In this document: positions 8,165 to 15,199 of the stretch, one piece after another
Layout: every line of letters starts with the position of its first letter
Numbering within the stretch: the first letter of the stretch is position 1
NCBI RefSeq assembly: GCF_003259315.1
Contig: NZ_QLLT01000001.1
Location: 186,001-250,000 of the forward strand
Direction of reading: 5' to 3'
From: Kitasatospora sp. SolWspMP-SS2h
GTDB lineage: Bacteria > Actinomycetota > Actinomycetes > Streptomycetales > Streptomycetaceae
DNA: 64,000 nt
Program-made: the position numbers and the translations under genes
Notes under the pieces: generated by a model
What the model was told of the DNA's origin: nothing
Database searches by the model: none
Seen by the model: only the letters and a program-made list of their open reading frames with translations

Positions 8165-9079
8165 ATGGAACTCCAGCAGGTGCGCTACGTCCTCGCGGTC
8201 GCCGAGACGCTGAGCTTCACCCGGGCCGCCGAGCGCTGCCTGGTCGTGCAGTCGGCGCTCAGCCACCAGGTCGCCCGGCTCGAACAGGAGCTGGGCGCCC
8301 GGCTGTTCGAGCGCACCAGCCGCCGGGTCCGGCTGACCGCCGCCGGGGAGGCTTTCCTGCCGGCCGCCCGGCAGTGCCTGGAGGCGGCCGAGCGGGCCGC
8401 CGCCGAGGTCGCGGCGGCGGTGGGCGAGGTGCGGGGGCGGCTGGCGGTCGGGCTGATCTCGACCGTCACCGCGGTGGACATCCCGGTCGGGCTGCGCGAG
8501 TTCCGCGGCCGGCACCCGCGGGTGCGGATCAGCCTGCGGGTGGGCGCCAGCAAGGACCTGGTCGAGCAGGTCCGCCGGGGTGCGCTGGACGTCGCCTTCC
8601 TCGGGCTGCCGACCACCTTCCGGCCCGAGGGGGTGACGGCCCGCGAGCTGGCCCGCGGCCCCCTGGTCGCCGCCGTCGCGCCGGACCACCCGCTGGCCTC
8701 CCGCGGCCGGGTCCCGCTGCGCGAGCTGGCCGCCGAGCCCTTCGTCGACCTGCCGGCGGGCAGTGCGGGGCGGGCCCAGACCGATCTGGCGTTCGCCGCC
8801 GCGGGGCTGGTGCGCGACGTGGCCTTCGAGGTCGACGAGGCGTCCTACATCCCGCGCCTGGTGGGCCCGGGTCTGGCGGTGGCCATGCTGCCCGCCGCGT
8901 ACGCCCCGCGGCTGACCGGCGTCGCCGTCGTGGAGGTCACGGACGCGCCGACCCGGATCGAGACGGTGGTCTGGCCGCGCTCCGGTCCCACTCCGGCGAC
9001 CGCGGCGTTCCTGTCCCTGCTCGGCGTCCCGGGCACCGCCCCGGAGCAGGCCGGATCCGCTGGTACGACCATCGGATGA
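8165..9079 (+). CDS. LysR-family transcriptional regulator
   Basis: 304 residues. The winged HTH is at the N-terminus: MELQQVRYVLAVAETLSFTRAAERC, LSHQVARLEQELGARLFERT, then VRLTAAGEAFLPAAR. Residues about 90-290 form the LysR substrate-binding domain (GRLAVGLISTVTAVDIP, LDVAFLGLP, VAAVAPDHPLASR, FVDLPAGSAG). ATG 8165 is chosen because the family begins MELxQLRYF; two ATG codons at 8153 and 8156 lie in frame upstream. It is divergent from the EamA transporter gene, which it most likely controls together with itself; the inducer is unknown. Confidence 0.9.
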   Translation: MELQQVRYVLAVAETLSFTRAAERCLVVQSALSHQVARLEQELGARLFERTSRRVRLTAAGEAFLPAARQCLEAAERAAAEVAAAVGEVRGRLAVGLISTVTAVDIPVGLREFRGRHPRVRISLRVGASKDLVEQVRRGALDVAFLGLPTTFRPEGVTARELARGPLVAAVAPDHPLASRGRVPLRELAAEPFVDLPAGSAGRAQTDLAFAAAGLVRDVAFEVDEASYIPRLVGPGLAVAMLPAAYAPRLTGVAVVEVTDAPTRIETVVWPRSGPTPATAAFLSLLGVPGTAPEQAGSAGTTIG

Positions 9080-9327
9080 TGACCCGTCAGGTCGCCGGGG
9101 CATTGCACCCCGTGTCCTCCCGTTTCCGTTTCGGCGACCCGCTGGCGGGGCGTTCGCGGCCTGTGCTTACCTGACGCCGTGACCGTCCGGCGGCGCCGCC
9201 GCACCGCCGGTACGGCGGGCACCCCGGCCGCGCAGACCCGCCGGCGGTGCCGTCTTCCCGCCCTCCCGCGTCCGAGCGACGGCTCCGCCGTGCCCGCGGC
9301 GCGCCCGCGACCCCGTACAGGAGCAGC
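9080..9327 (+). promoter_or_regulatory. metY leader region with extended hairpin
   Basis: The 248 bases before metY contain an imperfect long hairpin (about 9201-9250: GCACCGC ... CGGCGGG paired with CCCGCCG-GCGGTGC). In actinomycetes metY/metX genes are often controlled by SAM riboswitches, but I do not see the conserved SAM-II or SAM-IV core here. The hairpin may be an attenuator, or part of the LysR terminator. Confidence 0.35.
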
Positions 9328-10650
9328 ATGTCCGAGCAGATCCCCGAGGCCGTTCCCGGCTGGTCGTTCGAGACCCGGCAGATCCACGCGGGCGCGCAGC
9401 CCGATCCGGCGACCGGGGCGCGGGCGGTGCCGATCTACCAGACCACCTCGTTCGCCTTCCGGGACACCGCGCACGCCGCCGACCTGTTCGCGCTCGCCGA
9501 GCCGGGCAACATCTACACCCGCATCCACAACCCGACCACGGACGTGCTGGAGCAGCGCCTGGCGTCGCTGGAGGGCGGCGTGGCGGCGGTCGCGCTGGCC
9601 TCCGGGCAGGCCGCCGAGACGCTGGCGCTGCTGACGGTGGCCCAGGCGGGCGACCACCTGGTGTCCTCGGCGTCGCTGTACGGCGGCACGTACAACCTGC
9701 TGCGCCACACGCTGCCCCGGTTCGGCATCGAGGTGAGCTTCGTCGAGGACCCGGACGACCTGGAGGCGTGGCGGGCGGCGGTCCGCCCGAACACCAAGGC
9801 GCTGTTCGCGGAGTCGCTGGGCAACCCGCGCGGCAACGTGCTGGACGTGCGCGGGGTCGCGGACGTCGCGCACGCCGCCGGGGTGCCGCTGGTCGTCGAC
9901 AACACCGTGCCGACCCCGTACCTGCTGCGGCCGCTGGAGCACGGCGCGGACGTCGTGGTGCACTCGGCCACCAAGTTCCTCGGCGGGCACGGCACCACCA
10001 TCGGCGGCGTGGTCGTGGACGGCGGCGGCTTCGACTTCGGCGCCCGCCCCGAGCGCTTCCCCGGCTTCAACGAGCCCGACCCGAGCTACCACGGCCTGCG
10101 CTTCTGGGACGCCCTCGGCCCGGGCGCGTTCGCCGCCAAGCTGCGGGTCCAGCTGCTGCGCGACCTCGGGCCCGCGCTCTCCCCGCACTCGGCGTTCCTG
10201 CTGCTGCAGGGCGTGGAGACGCTGTCGCTGCGGCTGGAGCGGCACACCGCGAACGCCCTGGAGCTGGCCCGCTGGCTGGAGCAGCGCGACGAGGTGTCGG
10301 TCGTCCACTACCCGGGGCTGCCCTCCAGCCGCTGGTACGGGGCGGCCCGGCGCTACCTGCCGCGCGGCGCGGGCGCGGTGCTCTCCTTCGAGCTCCGCGA
10401 CGGCGTCGAGGCGGGGCGGCGGTTCGTGGACGGGCTGGAGCTGTTCAGCCACCTCGCCAACATCGGGGACGTGCGCAGCCTGGTGATCCACCCGGCGTCC
10501 ACCACCCACAGCCAGCTGGACGCCGAGCAGCTGGTGGCCACCGGGACGGCGCCGGGCCTGGTGCGCCTGTCGGTCGGCCTGGAGAGCGTCACGGACCTGC
10601 GGGCCGACCTGGAGGCGGGTTTCCGCGCGGCGAAGGGCGCGGCGTCCTGA
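9328..10650 (+). CDS. metY: O-acetylhomoserine sulfhydrylase (homocysteine synthase)
   Basis: 440 residues of the Cys/Met-metabolism PLP-dependent (type I fold) family. It joins O-acetylhomoserine and sulfide to give homocysteine and acetate in the cytoplasm. Seen: GFETRQIHAG-like start (WSFETRQIHAGAQPDPATGA), YTRIHNPTTDVLEQRLASLE, ASGQAAE for cofactor phosphate binding, VVDNTVPTPYL, and the PLP lysine in HSATKFLGGHGTT. The C-terminus has HPASTTHSQL and GLVRLSVGLES. Length fits MetY (about 430) rather than the shorter MetB/MetC enzymes. RBS CAGGAG precedes ATG 9328. metX follows directly with the stop and start overlapping, so they form an operon. Confidence 0.93.
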   Translation: MSEQIPEAVPGWSFETRQIHAGAQPDPATGARAVPIYQTTSFAFRDTAHAADLFALAEPGNIYTRIHNPTTDVLEQRLASLEGGVAAVALASGQAAETLALLTVAQAGDHLVSSASLYGGTYNLLRHTLPRFGIEVSFVEDPDDLEAWRAAVRPNTKALFAESLGNPRGNVLDVRGVADVAHAAGVPLVVDNTVPTPYLLRPLEHGADVVVHSATKFLGGHGTTIGGVVVDGGGFDFGARPERFPGFNEPDPSYHGLRFWDALGPGAFAAKLRVQLLRDLGPALSPHSAFLLLQGVETLSLRLERHTANALELARWLEQRDEVSVVHYPGLPSSRWYGAARRYLPRGAGAVLSFELRDGVEAGRRFVDGLELFSHLANIGDVRSLVIHPASTTHSQLDAEQLVATGTAPGLVRLSVGLESVTDLRADLEAGFRAAKGAAS

Positions 10651-11801
10651 ACGGCCCGCCGCAGCTCGCCGGCCCGCCGCCCTCCGGGGCCTGGCGGGAC
10701 GGCGATCCGGTCGGCGGGCGGCGCTGGTTCGCGCTGCCCGGACCGCTCGCCCTGGAGGCGGGCGGCACCCTGCCGGGGACCCGGCTGGCGTACCAGACCT
10801 GGGGCACGCCGCACCCCGACGGCTCCAACGCGGTGCTGGTGCTGCACGCCCTGACCGGTGACAGCCACCTCACCGGGCCGGCCGGACCGGGGCACCGGAC
10901 GGCCGGCTGGTGGACGGAACTGGTCGGGCCGGGGCGGGCGCTGGACACCGACCGCTGGTTCGTGGTCGCGCCGAACGTGCTCGGCGGCTGCCAGGGCTCC
11001 ACCGGCCCGGCCGCCACCGCACCGGACGGGCGGGCCTGGGGCAGCCGGTTCCCGTTCCTCACCCAGCGCGACCAGGTCGCCGCCGAGGTGCGGCTCGCCG
11101 ACGCCCTGGGCATCGGGCGCTGGGCGCTGGTGGTCGGCGGGTCGATGGGCGGGATGCGCGCGCTGGAGTGGGCGGTGACGCACCCGGGGCGGGTCGGGGC
11201 GCTGCTGGTGCTGGCCACCGCGGCGGCGGCCTCCGCCGAGCAGATCGCGCACGCCTCCGCGCAGGTGCACGCGATCCGCGCGGACCCGGGGTGGCACGGC
11301 GGCGACTACCACCACCTGCCGCCCGGCGGCGGCCCGCACCGCGGCCTGGGCCTGGCCCGGCGCCTCGCCCAGATCACCTACCGCAGCGAGCCCGAGCTGG
11401 CCGCCCGCTTCGGCCGGGACCCGCAGTCCGGCGAACACCCCTGGCGGGGCGGGCGGTTCGCCGTCGAGTCGTACCTGGACCACCACGCCGCCAAGCTCGT
11501 CCACCGCTTCGACGCGGGCAGCTACGTGGTCCTCAACGAGGCCATGAACGCCCACGACCTCGGGCGCGGCCGGGGCGGCACCGCGGCGGCGCTGCGCCGG
11601 GCCGCCGTCCCGGCGCTGGTCGCCGCGGTCGACTCCGACCGGCTGTACCCGCCCGTCCAGCAGGCCGAACTGGCCGCGCTGCTGCCGGACGCCGACGCGC
11701 TGCGGACGATCTCCTCGCCGCACGGCCACGACGGGTTCCTGCTGGAGACCGGGCAGGTGGCGCCGCTGTTCGCCGAACTGCTGCCGGCCGTGCGGCGCTG
11801 A
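10647..11801 (+). CDS. metX: Homoserine O-acetyltransferase, apparent CTG start
   Basis: About 384 residues, alpha/beta-hydrolase fold. It acetylates homoserine with acetyl-CoA and so supplies MetY. The nucleophile Ser is in GGSMGGMRALEW; the other triad members are Asp in VDSDRLYPP and His in SPHGHDGFLLE. NVLGGCQGSTGP and RFPFLTQRDQV are also typical of MetX. The frame has no ATG, GTG or TTG between well inside metY and the conserved core; the only fitting initiation codon is CTG 10647, which overlaps the metY TGA as CTGA and gives MNGPPQLAGPPPSGAWRDGD, a normal MetX N-terminus. Translation is therefore probably coupled to metY. Confidence 0.85.
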   Translation: MNGPPQLAGPPPSGAWRDGDPVGGRRWFALPGPLALEAGGTLPGTRLAYQTWGTPHPDGSNAVLVLHALTGDSHLTGPAGPGHRTAGWWTELVGPGRALDTDRWFVVAPNVLGGCQGSTGPAATAPDGRAWGSRFPFLTQRDQVAAEVRLADALGIGRWALVVGGSMGGMRALEWAVTHPGRVGALLVLATAAAASAEQIAHASAQVHAIRADPGWHGGDYHHLPPGGGPHRGLGLARRLAQITYRSEPELAARFGRDPQSGEHPWRGGRFAVESYLDHHAAKLVHRFDAGSYVVLNEAMNAHDLGRGRGGTAAALRRAAVPALVAAVDSDRLYPPVQQAELAALLPDADALRTISSPHGHDGFLLETGQVAPLFAELLPAVRR

Positions 11802-11836
11802 CGGGCCGCTGCCGCGTTGCTTCCGGGAGGCCGCCC

Positions 11837-11914
11837 GGGTCAGGCCGCCCGGGTCGGGGCGCTCGGGTCAGGCCGCCCGGGTCGGGGCGCTCGGGTCGGG
11901 CCGCCCGGGCGCTC
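11837..11914. repeat. 28-bp tandem repeat
   Basis: Two identical 28-base units (11837-11864, 11865-11892) and a shortened third copy, all made of GGGTC(A/G)GG-CCGCCCGGG blocks. They lie between the convergent metX and DUF350 genes and reach the stop codon of the latter. Copies of CCGCCCGGG and its near complements can fold, so they may act as a terminator region. Confidence 0.75.
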
Positions 11915-12335
11915 AGGCGATCGAGGCGGCCACGATCGCCGCGGCGGCCAGGTTGCAGCTGGCCGACACCCACACCGCCGGGTGCGGCTCGGTGGAGACC
12001 AGGACCGTGCCGAGCCGCCCGGGGGTGAGCAGGTCCAGCAGCCAGAACGCGAGCGCCATCAGCAGCAGGCCGAGCACGCCGAAGCAGAGCGTGGACAGCA
12101 GGCCCTTGCCGAAGTCGTCGTAGGTGTACCGGATCGCGGTGTAGACGATGCCGCCGACGCCGAGCAGCGCGGAGCTGAGCAGCACGGCCGCGTTGCGGTT
12201 GCCCTCGGCCCAGATCAGCCGACCGAGCTTGCCGGGCGTCAGCAGGTCGATCAGCAGGTAGCCGAGCAGCAGCAGGACCAGGCCCACCAGGCCGTAGACG
12301 GCGGCCGCGCCGAGGCCGTGGAGTATGTCGTTCAT
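11913..12335 (-). CDS. DUF350 four-helix membrane protein
   Basis: 140 residues with four membrane helices arranged as two similar halves: VYGLVGLVLLLLGYLLIDLLTPGKLG and LLLMALAFWLLDLLTPGRLG both end in the DLLTPG(K/R)LG motif, the signature of the DUF350 repeat. The second helix pair contains NRNAAVLLSSALLGVGGIV. Function is unknown. In many bacteria DUF350 genes lie beside glutathionylspermidine-synthase-like ATP-grasp genes, as here, where the enzyme gene and a lipoprotein gene lie just upstream on the other strand. A membrane-stress or envelope role is an inference from that context. Confidence 0.85.
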   Translation of the reverse strand: MNDILHGLGAAAVYGLVGLVLLLLGYLLIDLLTPGKLGRLIWAEGNRNAAVLLSSALLGVGGIVYTAIRYTYDDFGKGLLSTLCFGVLGLLLMALAFWLLDLLTPGRLGTVLVSTEPHPAVWVSASCNLAAAAIVAASIA

Positions 12336-12491
12336 CTGCGGGGGCTCCCCGGAGGTCGGGCGCCCGTGCGGGCCGCCTCGTGGTCAAGGATCGGCAAAAG
12401 ATATCCCACGGACGGCCCAGGGCACTGGCGTCCCGTCAGTTTCCGGGGGCACCTCCCCCGCCGTCCGGCGGCCCGCGTACGATGATCCGCC

Positions 12492-12833
12492 ATGACACCG
12501 CCGCCGCCTCCCCCCGCCGCCGGACCGGACCGGCCGACCCCCGGTGCCCGCCGCCGCTCCGGCTTCGTCGCCCTGGGGATGGTCGGCACCCTCGCCCTGA
12601 CGCTGTCCGGCTGCTCCTCGTCGAGCAAGACCCCCAGCCGCTGCGTCGACCCGGGCACCCTCAAGGTCCTCGACGCGCACTCCTGTTCGGCGGGCGGCTC
12701 GGGCGCGGGCCAGTGGTACTACTGCGGCTCCGGCACCACCACCGCGAGCGGCGGCACCTTCAGCAAGTCGGCCGCCAAGCGCGGCGGCTTCGGCTGCCCC
12801 AAGGGCAGCAGCAGCGGCTCGGGCGGGGGCTGA
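12492..12833 (+). CDS. Small Ser/Gly-rich lipoprotein
   Basis: 113 residues. A basic N-region (GARRRSGF), a hydrophobic helix and the lipobox LSGC (about residues 38-41) mark it as a lipoprotein; the mature part is only about 73 residues, rich in Ser and Gly, with five further Cys (SRCVD, HSCSA, YYCGSG, FGCPKG) that could form disulfides. I do not recognise a domain. The ATP-grasp gene starts 5 bases after its stop, so the two are co-transcribed; the lipoprotein may be an envelope partner of that enzyme system. Confidence 0.75.
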   Translation: MTPPPPPPAAGPDRPTPGARRRSGFVALGMVGTLALTLSGCSSSSKTPSRCVDPGTLKVLDAHSCSAGGSGAGQWYYCGSGTTTASGGTFSKSAAKRGGFGCPKGSSSGSGGG

Positions 12834-12838
12834 TCCGG

Positions 12839-14068
12839 ATGCGCCGCCGCACCATCGCCCCGCGCCCCGGCTGGCTGGCCACCGTCGAGTCCCAGGGCCT
12901 CGTGTACGCGATGTGCTCCGACCCGTGCAACCAGGGCGGCCCGCACGCCTACTGGGACGAGAGCGCCTACTACGAGTTCTCGCTGCCCGAGGTGGAGGCC
13001 CTGGAGGAGGTCGTCGAGGAACTCCACGAGCTCTCCCTCACCGCCGCCGAGCACGTGGTGCGCACCGGCCGCTTCGCCGACTTCGGCATCACCGACCCGC
13101 GCCTGGCCGCCGTCGTCGCCGAGTCCTGGCGCCGCCGCGACGAACAGCCCAGCGTGTACGGCCGTTTCGACCTCGCCTACGACGGCACCGGCCCGGCCAA
13201 GCTCTTCGAGTACAACGCCGACACCCCGACCTCGCTGATCGAGGCCGCCGGACCGCAGTGGTTCTGGCTGGAGGAGCGCTTCCCCGAAGCCGACCAATGG
13301 AACTCCCTGCACGAGCGGCTGATCGAGTCGTGGTCCCGCCAGAAGCACCTCCTGCCGCCCGGCCCCGTCCACTTCGCCCACTCCCGCGGCGACACCGAGG
13401 GCGAGGACTGGCTCACCACCCTCTACCTGCAGGAGTGCGCCGAACAGGCCGGACTGCGGACCGTCGGCATCGCCATGGAGGACATCGGCTGGGACGAACT
13501 GTCCGGCCGCTTCGTCGACCTGGAGCACCGCTTCATCCGCTCCGCGTTCAAGCTCTACCCGTGGGAGTGGCTGGTCGACGACGAGTTCGCCGACCACCTG
13601 CTGGACGTCATCGACCTCGGCGGCAGCACCGGCTCCACGCTGTGGATCGAGCCCGCCTGGAAGATGCTGCTCTCCAACAAGGCCCTGCTGGCCGTGCTGT
13701 GGGAGCTCAACCCCGGCCACCCCAACCTGCTGCCCGCCTACCTCGACGGCCCGCGCGAACTCGCCGCCCCCGACGGCCCCGGCTACGCCGCCAAGCCGCT
13801 GCTCGGCCGGGAGGGCGCCGGCATCCGCATCGTCGAACCCGACGGCAGCCAGACCCGGCTCGCCGACTGGGCCGGCGACCCGGACCGCTACGGCGCCGAA
13901 GGCTACTGCTACCAGCAGTACCACCCGCTCCCCGACTTCGACGGCAACCGCCCCGTCCTCGGCACCTGGGTCGTCGACGGCGAATCCGCCGGCCTCGGCA
14001 TCCGCGAGACGGACGACAGCCCCATCACCCACCAGGGCGCCCGCTTCCTCCCCCACCTGATCCGCTGA
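12839..14068 (+). CDS. Glutathionylspermidine synthase-like ATP-grasp ligase
   Basis: 409 residues with the C-terminal synthetase domain of glutathionylspermidine synthase (GSP_synth). Typical pieces: WDESAYYEFSL, YGRFDLAYDGTGPAKLFEYNADTPTSL, WKMLLSNKALLAVLWELNPGHPNLLPAY, AAKPLLGREGAGIRI and GYCYQQYHPLPDFDGNRPVLGTWV. These bind ATP and Mg and join a carboxylate to an amine. The amidase half of the E. coli bifunctional enzyme is absent, so it belongs to the stand-alone ligase group found in many bacteria; actinomycetes do not make glutathione, so the real substrate is unknown. RBS lies within the lipoprotein stop region. Confidence 0.87.
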   Translation: MRRRTIAPRPGWLATVESQGLVYAMCSDPCNQGGPHAYWDESAYYEFSLPEVEALEEVVEELHELSLTAAEHVVRTGRFADFGITDPRLAAVVAESWRRRDEQPSVYGRFDLAYDGTGPAKLFEYNADTPTSLIEAAGPQWFWLEERFPEADQWNSLHERLIESWSRQKHLLPPGPVHFAHSRGDTEGEDWLTTLYLQECAEQAGLRTVGIAMEDIGWDELSGRFVDLEHRFIRSAFKLYPWEWLVDDEFADHLLDVIDLGGSTGSTLWIEPAWKMLLSNKALLAVLWELNPGHPNLLPAYLDGPRELAAPDGPGYAAKPLLGREGAGIRIVEPDGSQTRLADWAGDPDRYGAEGYCYQQYHPLPDFDGNRPVLGTWVVDGESAGLGIRETDDSPITHQGARFLPHLIR

Positions 14069-14088
14069 GCCCACCCGCATCCGTCCCG

Positions 14089-14105
14089 CCTGACGGACCG
14101 TCAGG
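14089..14105. terminator. Short dyad, possible terminator
   Basis: CCTGACG/CGTCAGG around GAC (17 bases, fully symmetric apart from the centre) lies 20 bases after the ATP-grasp stop and before the convergent small gene ending at 14138. It could be a weak terminator or a protein-binding dyad. Confidence 0.4.
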
Positions 14106-14137
14106 GGTCGCCTTGCCCTCCGCCCTCTCCCCCATCC

Positions 14138-14434
14138 TCACCTGTCTGACGTACCGGGACGGCTGCCGCGCGAACGCTGCGCCGGAATCCGCAGAGCCGC
14201 GGCTCCCCCGACCGCCGGCGACCAGCGCCGAGCGGGCACCCCGCTCCCGGCCGTCTCGCTCCCAACAACCGTCGGCAGCGGATGACGGGGGGTGATCCGC
14301 GCCAGGAAGGCCAGCCGGGCCCGGCTGGTCTGCCGCTCCACCGCTCCCCGGCAACGAGCCCGCCTGGCGGCCGACACGTCCGGGACGGTGAAGTGCTCGG
14401 CGGCGTAACGACGGAAGAGTTCACGGCGGGTCAT
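14138..14434 (-). CDS. Small hypothetical protein with MTRRELFRRY N-terminus
   Basis: 98 residues from ATG 14434, which has a textbook AGGAGG six bases upstream. The start MTRRELFRRYAAEHFTVP is strikingly like that of the divergent neighbour at 14689 (MTPRERFRLYTSERFTHP), so they are probably paralogs; I do not recognise the family. The rest is basic and rich in Arg, Pro and Gly, with no signal peptide, and the last 40 codons lose the G/C third-position bias, so the natural end may have been lost or shifted. Confidence 0.5.
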   Translation of the reverse strand: MTRRELFRRYAAEHFTVPDVSAARRARCRGAVERQTSRARLAFLARITPRHPLPTVVGSETAGSGVPARRWSPAVGGAAALRIPAQRSRGSRPGTSDR

Positions 14435-14688
14435 CGAAACCTCCTGGGCAGCCGGGGGTCGGCTGGCAGCCGTCATCGGGAACACCCCAAGCAAAGCGCC
14501 ACCCCCGCGGGCCGAACAATGCGTACCCCCTACCCAACATCCGCCCCGAACCCTGGGTATCCCCCACCCCCGACCGGCCGCTACCCGACCTTCGCCCGCC
14601 GCGATGGATACCGCCGCGCATTGATCACCGCACTGAACCCCCGGTCAGCCGGCACTCGTTCCCCTCCCACCCCCGTCCGGAGGTCCGG

Positions 14689-15199
14689 ATGACCCCGCGC
14701 GAACGCTTCCGCCTGTACACCAGCGAACGCTTCACCCACCCTCCCCACCCCGCGACGCCTCCCCACGGTCGACCTCCCGCTCTGGCTGGTCACCGCGCCC
14801 ACCACCGGCCCCGCCGGCACCTGCGGCGAGCAGACCTTCGCCGTCCGCGCCCTCACCCACGTCGAGGTCCTCGCCGCAGCCGCCACCGCACGCGCCGCTC
14901 GACCGCCACTCCGCCGCGAACCGGTGGGCCCACCCCGGCCGGATGCCCACCCGGCAGCACCGAGGACATCCGGCCCCACCCCGCAGCTCTCCGCCCCTCC
15001 GCGCCCCCGGCCCCGGCCGTACTCCCCGCCGAGCGCCCGTCCACCATCCGCCCCTCCACTCGAACTCAGCTCTCGGTCTCCGCCAGCGCCTCCGCCACGT
15101 CCTTCCGGCCCACGCCCAACTTCCTCAGCACGCCGGCCACGTGGTGCTCCACCGTGCGCGGCGACAGGAACAGCACCTGGGCGATGTCCTGGTTGCTGA
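14689..15199 (+). pseudogene. Small hypothetical gene with apparent +1 frameshift
   Basis: GGAGG precedes ATG 14689 and the first about 20 codons (MTPRERFRLYTSERFTHP) are normal. After about 14740-14760 coding bias switches to the next frame: from 14753 on, that frame reads PTVDLPLWLVTAPTTG, then GTCGEQTFAVRALTHVEVL with almost every codon ending in G or C. One base too many near position 14750 would explain this. The second frame stays open to 15199 and so runs 134 bases into the 3' end of the LuxR gene on the other strand, which suggests the original stop is lost too. It may be a decayed gene, or a sequence error. Confidence 0.5.

Noticed and set aside
9080..9327. SAM riboswitch upstream of metY
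   Set aside because: The conserved SAM-II/SAM-IV core (for example the CAACC-type junction) is not visible; only GC-rich hairpins are.
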